Positions 25,175 to 31,700 of a stretch of 34,025 nt of DNA are shown piece by piece. Made by a program: the position numbers and the translations under genes. Source of the DNA: Phycisphaeraceae bacterium (GTDB lineage: Bacteria > Planctomycetota > Phycisphaerae > Phycisphaerales > Zrk34); NCBI GenBank assembly GCA_028284925.1, contig JANQQT010000295.1:1-34025 (forward strand), in the 5' to 3' direction. Position 1 is the first letter of the stretch. Each line of letters begins with the position of its first letter. Under the pieces are notes generated by a model. The model was not told the origin of the DNA. It saw only the letters and a program-made list of their open reading frames with translations, and searched no databases.

Positions 25175-26197
25175 TCATATCGTCCGGGATTGAGAAACGG
25201 CATTGGCGACCATGGCGGTTAGTTCGACCATTCGATTGGCGTATCCCCACTCATTGTCGTACCATGCGAGTATTTTGACGAGTCGTTTGTCGGTGACGCG
25301 TGTGGATTGGGCATCAATGATTGAGCTGCGCGGATCTCGTGCGTAGTCGGAACTGACGAGTGGCCTGGATTCATAACCGAGAATATCGCGTAGCGTGTCT
25401 GACTCTGAGGCGTCTTTGAGGATTGCATTTACTTCTTCAATGGCGGTGTCCTGCTGCACCTGAAACACGCAGTCGGTGAGCGAGGCGTTGAGTACAGGGG
25501 CACGAACTGCGATGGATTCAAGTTTTCCTTTGAGTTGGGGCATGATCATCGTGACGGCGTATGCGGAGTTGGTGGAAGTTGGGATGAGGTTCAGCATGGA
25601 TGCCCGAGCGCGGCGTGGATCTGAGCATGGAGCATCATGGACGCGCTGGGTATTGGTCGGATCGTGGATGGTGGTCACGATGCCGCGTTCGATCCCCAAG
25701 GCATCGTGAATGACGCGCACGACCGGGGCGAGGCAGTTGGTGGTGCAGGATGCGGCCGTGATAATTGGATGGTTTGAAAGATCAAATTCCTGATGATTTA
25801 CGCCGACGACGATGTTGGCATCCACGTCCTTGACGGGGGCGGAAACGATCACATGTTTGGCGCCGTTATCCAGATGAGGTTGAATCGTCGAGGCCGTTCG
25901 ATACTTGCCTGAGCATTCCAGGACCAGTTCAACATTGAGCGCGTCCCAGTCGATGTCCGCGGGGTTGGGATATCCTGAAAAAGCTATTGAGTGGCCATCG
26001 ATGCTGATGGACGAGTCATCGCCGGAGCAGGTATGAGGTAAGCGTCCCTGCACGCTATCAAATTCAAGAAGCAGTGCCATGTTTTCGGCGGATGCGTTGG
26101 GTTCGTTAATGGCGACGAACTGGATATCTTCGCGTTGCCAGCCGGCCCGGAGGGCGAGTCGTCCCATGCGTCCAAAACCATTAATGCCGATTCTCAT
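25175..26197 (-). CDS. ArsJ-associated glyceraldehyde-3-phosphate dehydrogenase
   Basis: The 340-residue enzyme has the NAD-binding GINGFGRMGRLALR, the catalytic Cys151 in SCTTNC and His178 in TTIHDPTNTQ. The C-terminus WYDNEWGYANRMVEL is classic GAPDH. The segment HDPTNTQRVHDAPCSDPRRARAS differs from the HSYTGDQ type of glycolytic GAPDH and fits the arsenic-linked clade. With arsenate in place of phosphate it makes 1-arseno-3-phosphoglycerate, the substrate of the adjacent ArsJ. Its ATG overlaps the arsR stop (ATGA), so the two are translationally coupled. It is not the housekeeping enzyme, whose gene would lie elsewhere. Confidence 0.93.
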   Translation of the reverse strand: MRIGINGFGRMGRLALRAGWQREDIQFVAINEPNASAENMALLLEFDSVQGRLPHTCSGDDSSISIDGHSIAFSGYPNPADIDWDALNVELVLECSGKYRTASTIQPHLDNGAKHVIVSAPVKDVDANIVVGVNHQEFDLSNHPIITAASCTTNCLAPVVRVIHDALGIERGIVTTIHDPTNTQRVHDAPCSDPRRARASMLNLIPTSTNSAYAVTMIMPQLKGKLESIAVRAPVLNASLTDCVFQVQQDTAIEEVNAILKDASESDTLRDILGYESRPLVSSDYARDPRSSIIDAQSTRVTDKRLVKILAWYDNEWGYANRMVELTAMVANAVSQSRTI

Positions 26198-26601
26198 TGG
26201 GGTAATTTCCTTCTTTTGGGTTTGGATGTGGTCTTCACGGGGTTGGTGGGTTCGGTTGGGCAGCAGGATTGGGATTTGCCGATATTGTCGAGTGTTTTGA
26301 GGTCGCGGGCCAATTCCGGTACCTGATCGAAACAGCCGGTCAAGCAGTTGAGAAGATTCTGGTGAAATTGAGATTCAGCGGGGGTGAGATGGTAGTAGGC
26401 CCAAAGGCCTTCTTTGCGCGTGGCGACGAGGCCGGCGCGTCGGAGGTAGGCGAGGTGTCTGGATGCGGTGGGTTGTGGGACGTTCAGGGTGGTCACGAGA
26501 TCGCCGACGCAGATTTCGCCGCGCGTGAGGATATTGAGGATGCGCAGGCGCGTGCGATCGGAAAAGGCGCGGAACATGAGATCGATTTGATTGATTTCCA
26601 T
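26194..26601 (-). CDS. arsR: ArsR-family arsenic-responsive repressor
   Basis: The 135-residue winged-helix repressor has FRAFSDRTRLRILNIL, a recognition helix VPQPTASRHLAYLRRAGLV and a wing (TRKEGLWAYYHL). The classical ELCVCDL arsenite site reads GEICVGDL, with only one cysteine (Cys31). Further cysteines occur at Cys86, Cys90 (NCLTGCF), Cys113 and Cys114, which may form the metal site instead. The C-terminal tail is basic (KPKRRK). It is the first gene of arsR-gapdh-arsJ. A perfect palindrome that spans its own promoter lies just upstream, so autorepression is expected. No ribosome site is present, in line with a leaderless message. Confidence 0.94.
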   Translation of the reverse strand: MEINQIDLMFRAFSDRTRLRILNILTRGEICVGDLVTTLNVPQPTASRHLAYLRRAGLVATRKEGLWAYYHLTPAESQFHQNLLNCLTGCFDQVPELARDLKTLDNIGKSQSCCPTEPTNPVKTTSKPKRRKLPQ

Positions 26602-26607
26602 GCGAAA

Positions 26608-26636
26608 TCTATATTCGCTAATGCGAATATAGTCAA
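26608..26636 (-). promoter_or_regulatory. arsR promoter with embedded palindromic operator
   Basis: On the minus strand TTGACT (26636-26631) and TATAGA (26613-26608) are 17 bases apart. A perfect inverted repeat with 10-base arms CTATATTCGC and GCGAATATAG around a 4-base spacer (26609-26632) covers the space between the boxes and overlaps both. A bound ArsR dimer would block RNA polymerase. The -10 box ends six bases before the ATG, so transcription should start at or next to it. Confidence 0.88.
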
Positions 26637-26657
26637 GGTGTGGTCTTGGCTTAACTG

Positions 26658-26687
26658 AAAAACAACACCGCGTTGACTGCGGTGTTG
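26658..26687 (-). terminator. Intrinsic terminator of the Gfo/Idh/MocA gene
   Basis: CAACACCGC and GCGGTGTTG form a perfect 9-bp stem (26687-26679 and 26671-26663) around a 7-base loop. On the minus strand it is followed by TTTTTC. It closes the DUF1080-oxidoreductase transcript just upstream of the arsR promoter and keeps read-through out of the ars operon. Confidence 0.85.
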
Positions 26688-26720
26688 AAAGGTAGGGGCA
26701 AAGCGAAAGCGGTGGGGGGG

Positions 26721-27686
26721 TTATGTGATTCCAGCAGACTTTCGGAGCTGATCGAGTACGGTCATGTTTCCGATCGTATCGGCGGGTGTTATCCAGGGAG
26801 GCGCCCCGTTCTGGATGGTGTCGGCGAAGGCTTCGGCTTCCAGCGCATAAAGAGGTTTGTCGTTAGGGATTTCGATCCGTTCGACTTTGCCATCCTTAAC
26901 GATGTTGAATGCGGAATGAGGTGATGTCCAGGGATTGTCGACCTCGATGTATCCGTCTGATCCGTTGATGTAAGTATGGTTGTCACCGTTAACGCACATG
27001 CCGCAGGTGAATGTCGTAACGACCCTGCCATCGAAATCCAGTGTGCCAGCGGCATAGTCGTCAACCCCCGTCTTGTGCTTGTGGGCGATGGCATGGACTG
27101 AGGTTGGTTCGGCCTGGGTTATCGCTCGTGTGAGGTTTACGCAGTAAGTTCCGACATCCATGATACTTCCGCCCGCCTGTTCTGCGGAATAGCGTGCGTC
27201 GTTTGGATCAAAAGGCCTGGAAAACGTGAAGTTGGATCGAATTGTTCGAATCTCGCCTATTGCGCCGGAGTGTGCTGTTTCGATGAGTTTTTTGACGGCA
27301 GGGTGAGTCCGGTACATAAACGCTTCGATGACGGTCCTGCCCTCTGTCTCGGCAACATGGAACATTTCGCGTGCCTGGGCGACGTCGCATGCGAACGGTT
27401 TTTCGCAGAGGATGTCTTTCCCGGCTCTAAGCGTTTTAATGGTCCATTCGTGATGCATGCCATTTGGCAGCGAGAGGTAGACGGCGTCGACATCATCTGC
27501 AGCGAGGAGATCATCGTAGGAGGCGAGAGGTCGTCCCCCATGCTCATGGACGAAACGCTTGGCGGACTCGATGGTTCGCGAACCGACGGCCGTGAGCTGC
27601 GCGCGATCCGATTGTTTAATATCGTGTGCGAATTTTGCGGCGATCATGCCTGTTCCGAGGATGCCCCAACGTAAAGGCTGGCTCAT
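26721..27686 (-). CDS. Gfo/Idh/MocA-family NAD(P)-dependent oxidoreductase
   Basis: The 321-residue enzyme has the dinucleotide-binding LRWGILGTGMIAAKFA near its start, the signature EKPFACD (catalytic Lys region) and GGSIMDVGTYCVN. These are typical of Gfo/Idh/MocA enzymes, which oxidise or reduce sugars, inositols or dihydrodiols; the GGSIMDVGTY form is close to the dihydrodiol/xylose dehydrogenase branch. I chose ATG 27686 with GGAG upstream; the longer frame from 27758 adds 24 residues before the nucleotide fold. The DUF1080 gene lies 104 bases upstream on the same strand, a pairing often seen in planctomycete sugar catabolism. The substrate is unknown. Confidence 0.92.
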   Translation of the reverse strand: MSQPLRWGILGTGMIAAKFAHDIKQSDRAQLTAVGSRTIESAKRFVHEHGGRPLASYDDLLAADDVDAVYLSLPNGMHHEWTIKTLRAGKDILCEKPFACDVAQAREMFHVAETEGRTVIEAFMYRTHPAVKKLIETAHSGAIGEIRTIRSNFTFSRPFDPNDARYSAEQAGGSIMDVGTYCVNLTRAITQAEPTSVHAIAHKHKTGVDDYAAGTLDFDGRVVTTFTCGMCVNGDNHTYINGSDGYIEVDNPWTSPHSAFNIVKDGKVERIEIPNDKPLYALEAEAFADTIQNGAPPWITPADTIGNMTVLDQLRKSAGIT

Positions 27687-27790
27687 GAGATTAACTCCTG
27701 TTATCTGCGGGCGGCATGATAGCAGACATTTGACGGAGGTGATAATTGGTAAATGCAATAGAGCCGGAATTGGGGGTGATCGAAGCCAGA

Positions 27791-28552
27791 TTACCTTTTT
27801 TCCGGTGACAGTCGCTTTAATTTGATGTCCTTAAACTCCACGTGCATTCCTTTGTCATGGATCTGGAGACCGATTGCTCCGAAATCCAGGCGACCTTTTT
27901 TGGCGTTGTCGGTGAACTCGGATGCGAGTTTACCGTTGACCAGGAATTTGAAATTCGTGCCTTTGGCGATGATGTGAACGGAATTCCATTGTCGCTTGTT
28001 GATGTCAGCCACGGTGAGGGCATTCTTGATTCTGGTGGCGGTGGCTTTGCCGTTTTTGTCGATGACAAGTCGTGTGCCGCGTTTGCAGGGATATTCCTTG
28101 CGACGTGCGAAGTGAAAATCCCATGCGCCCATGATGTGCGAACCGATGGTGGCGTGGCCAAGGTCGGCGTGGTACCCCTGGAAGGGTCGTTTACCGGTGA
28201 CATCGGGCTGGCTACGGATTTCAATGCCGGTGTTGCCTTTGGTACGCATTCGGTATTTGAGTTTTAACTCGAAGTCAGTGAGTTTGGTGTCGTTATAGAC
28301 GAGGTAGGAAAGGCGATTTGCGGTGCCGAGGCCGACGATGACGCCGTTTTTTACGGACCAGTCGGGCGCACTGTTCTTTGGGGCGAAGTGCCATCCTTTG
28401 AATGACTTGCCGTCAAAGATTGAAATGAATTTGTTGTTTGCAGGTGGTTTTGCGGGATTGCGTCGTTCAAGCGCAAGTGTGCCGGACGCGAGAAGAACCA
28501 CAACGGATACACAGTAGGAGGTTAAACCTCTTCGCGAAATATGCACACTCAT
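27791..28552 (-). CDS. Exported DUF1080 protein (3-keto-disaccharide hydrolase family)
   Basis: The 253-residue protein has an N-terminal signal with SRRGLTSY before a hydrophobic stretch (about 12-27), which could be a weak twin-arginine or an ordinary Sec signal. The rest is a single DUF1080 domain: FISIFDGKSFKGWHF, DWSVKNGVIVG, DFELKLKYRM, GNTGIEIRS, the HADLGHATIGSHIMG region and a closing GAIGLQIHDKGMHVEFKDIKLK. The family has a concanavalin-like jelly-roll fold and includes enzymes acting on 3-keto-glycosides; it is greatly expanded in planctomycetes. Together with the downstream oxidoreductase it suggests oxidation and cleavage of sugars through keto intermediates. The precise substrate is unknown. 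Confidence 0.92.
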   Translation of the reverse strand: MSVHISRRGLTSYCVSVVVLLASGTLALERRNPAKPPANNKFISIFDGKSFKGWHFAPKNSAPDWSVKNGVIVGLGTANRLSYLVYNDTKLTDFELKLKYRMRTKGNTGIEIRSQPDVTGKRPFQGYHADLGHATIGSHIMGAWDFHFARRKEYPCKRGTRLVIDKNGKATATRIKNALTVADINKRQWNSVHIIAKGTNFKFLVNGKLASEFTDNAKKGRLDFGAIGLQIHDKGMHVEFKDIKLKRLSPEKR

Positions 28553-28676
28553 GTCAAAGGCTCCATCGGGTATGGTAAGACGTGTTTCGTGGGGCGAGTA
28601 TACCGAATTCTCAGTGATTTGCCTTACGATTTGGCCTTAGTTTGCGTGCGAGGGGGCGGTTCAATTCGTAACTGGC

Positions 28677-28734
28677 TTAACATAATTCTCACAATTCTGA
28701 TATACTCCGAAATCTAGGCGCACTCTTCTGCGCC
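28677..28734 (+). promoter_or_regulatory. Promoter and leader hairpin of the giant surface-protein gene
   Basis: TTAACA (28677-28682) and TATACT (28701-28706) are 18 bases apart. In the leader GGCGCA (28717-28722) pairs with TGCGCC (28729-28734) around a six-base loop. The hairpin has no T-run after it, so it may stabilise the message rather than terminate it. A GGGAG ribosome site stands before the ATG at 28782. Confidence 0.55.
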
Positions 28735-28781
28735 AAGAGAGAGTTCCTGTGAGATTTCACTTGTAATGCTGGGAGTTTTTT

Positions 28782-31700
28782 ATGATATTGCCACGTCGTT
28801 TCCGAGGACGGTCCCGCCGCCCCCATGTCTTGCGAGAATCAGATTGCCTGCAACGTTTGGAGCAGCTTGAATCCCGCGTTTATCTGGACAGTACGGTTGT
28901 TTTCAATGAGGTGATGTATCATCCGGTCGCTGAGTCGGGCTCGGGCGTGGCTGAGGCGGATTTAGAGTGGGTGGAACTCCACAACCAGCTTCGCGTGGAT
29001 ATGGACCTTTCCGAATGGCGTATCGAAGGTGGAATCGATTATGAATTCCCGGATGGCACGATTGTTCCGGGTCGCGGTTATATCGTGATTGCCAAATCAC
29101 CAACAACGTTGCAAGCGGAGCTTGGTTTTTCGGGCGCTTTTGGTCCGTTCGAGGGGCAGTTGGATAATGGCGGGGAGGAGCTTCGGTTGTTTAACAATGA
29201 CGGCCGTCGAATGAATGTACTTTCCTATTCGGATGACGGTGTCTGGCCGGTTGGTCCCGACGGCGGGGGTGTGTCTCTTGCGAAACGTGGCGCACTTACC
29301 GCATCCGAGGATTCGAGCAATTGGACGGTGAGCGCACAGTTGGGTGGCACGCCGGGTACACCGAATTTTACCGATGAAGTTCAGTTTATTGCGGAAACGC
29401 TGCTTCCGAGTGGCGCGCCTGTGACCGCGATGGTCCCTTCCAATGGGAACCTGGACACAACATGGACGAGTCCGACCTTTGATGACTCGTCTTGGGTATC
29501 CGGGACGACCGGTGTTGGCTATGAGCGAGGTTCGGGGTATGACCCCTTGTTTGGCCTGGATCTTGACGCGCCCCCTAATGGTCAGCCGGCGGAAACGATG
29601 TACAACGTGAATCAGTCGGTTTATATTCGAGTTCCTTTCTCGGTAACGAGTGATTCAGACTCATTTGATACGCTTGTTCTGAAGATGAAATATGACGATG
29701 GATTTGTCGCCTATCTGAACGGTGTCAGAGTGGCGGGCGACAGAGATCCTGCATCCCTGGCATGGAACTCCGGAGCCACATCAAATCATGACGATGGCGC
29801 GGCACAGACCTTTCAGGAGTTTGATATCACCGCCCATAAACATTTGCTCGTGGACGGTGGTACAAATGTGTTGTCGATTCATGGACTGAATCAGTCGTTA
29901 ACTTCCAGCGATCTGCTGTTCATCCCTGAGATTGAAGCTCGCAAGGTCATCCTTCCCGAAGGCCAGGAAGCTTCACACCTACTTATTAATGAGGTCGTGG
30001 GTGCAAACGATGGTGGGTTCTATGTCGAATTGACCAATACGGGGGACGAGTCGATTGATTTGCAGGGCGTTGTGATCAGTATGACTGGTAATGCGGGCGG
30101 TCAGTATGTATTTCCTGCACAAACCATTTTGCCGGGCGGGTTTGTTGCCGTGGACGAGGCGACGCTTGGATTCATACCTGATGACGGCCAGCGGCTGTTT
30201 GTGCATAGTGCGGCGGGCGATCGACTATTGGATGCGCGGCATATTACCAACCGCTTGCGAGGACGATCACCGGAGCATGATGGCAGGTGGTTGTATCCGG
30301 ATGCGCCGACTCCGGGTGCGGCCAATTCGTTTGTGTTTAACGATCAGATCGTCATCAATGAAATCATGTACCATGCGTTTCCTGAGCTTGGCGAGCCGGG
30401 GACTCCTCCGACGTTTGCTTCGACGACTTTGGTGGCGCTGGATGGCGCAACCAACTGGCGATACAACCAGAATGGTGCGAGTCTTCCCACGGGTTGGGCG
30501 CAGTCGGTTCATCCTGTAGATAACGCCAATTGGTTTGAGGGACCCGGCTTGCTTGGTTTTGAAACCAGTGGGCTTCCGGAACCGCTGAGAACAACCTTTC
30601 GTGATCCTCGATCAAACAATCCTTATGTGACCACTTACTATTATGAGACGGATTTCGAGTTCAATGGCGATCTGAATGATGTCGAGGAGTTGATCATTGA
30701 GCATGTCATTGACGATGGTGCAATTTTCTATCTCAATGGCGTTGAGATTGATACCCGATTCAATATGTCATCCGGGCCGGTGACCTCGGCGACCCTCGCT
30801 TCCGGTACGGTTGGGAATGCGAGTTATGGTGCGCCTATTTCGGTGCCGGTGGGGTTATTGCAGAATGGGACCAATCGACTTTCCGCCGAGGTTCATCAGG
30901 CGTCGGGAAACAGCAGTGATACCGTTTTTGGTGCAAGGTTAATTGCCAATCGTCAGATTGCGCCTGGTACACCCGGTACTGACTTTGCGGATTCAGATGA
31001 AGAGTGGATTGAACTCTACAACAACAGCGCGTTGCCGGTTGACCTGACCGGATGGGAGTTGCGGGATGCTGTAGAGTATGAATTTGAGCCAGGCACCATT
31101 ATTTCGCCTGGTGGGTATCTTGTTATTGCCAAGGATGCTGATGTGTTGGCGGCGAAGTACCCGGCGATTGATATTGTTGGCGATTTTTCGGGATCGTTGA
31201 ATAACGGTAGCGACAATATCCTTCTTATTGATGAAAACAATAATCCTGCGGACGAAGTGAATTATTTTGATGGCGGGCGTTGGGCCGAGCATGCGGATGG
31301 GGGTGGTTCATCGCTTGAGTTGCGCGACCCGGATGCGGATAACTCCAATGCCGCGGCGTGGGCGGCCAGTGATGACTCAGACAAGTCCCAATGGACGAGC
31401 TATTCCTTCCGCGGCACATCGCAGCAGATCATGATCGATTCGAGATATGAGGAGTTTATCTTTGGTCTGTTGGATGCGGGTGAATTTCTAATTGACGATA
31501 TCAGCGTTATCCGTGATCCTGATGGTGCGGCGACGGAGATGATTCAGAATGGTTCGTTCCAGAGCAGCGCTCCAGGCGCTCCTCCCGCAACCTGGCGATT
31601 GATTGGTACGCATGAGGGTGTCGTCGTGACTGATCCGACTAATCCATCGAATCGTGTCCTCCGCATGACGGCATATGGAACGCAGCAACATATTCACGAC

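Noticed and set aside
25175..26197. The GAPDH as the housekeeping glycolytic enzyme
   Set aside because: It is coupled to arsR and arsJ, and the HDPTNTQ segment differs from the glycolytic form.
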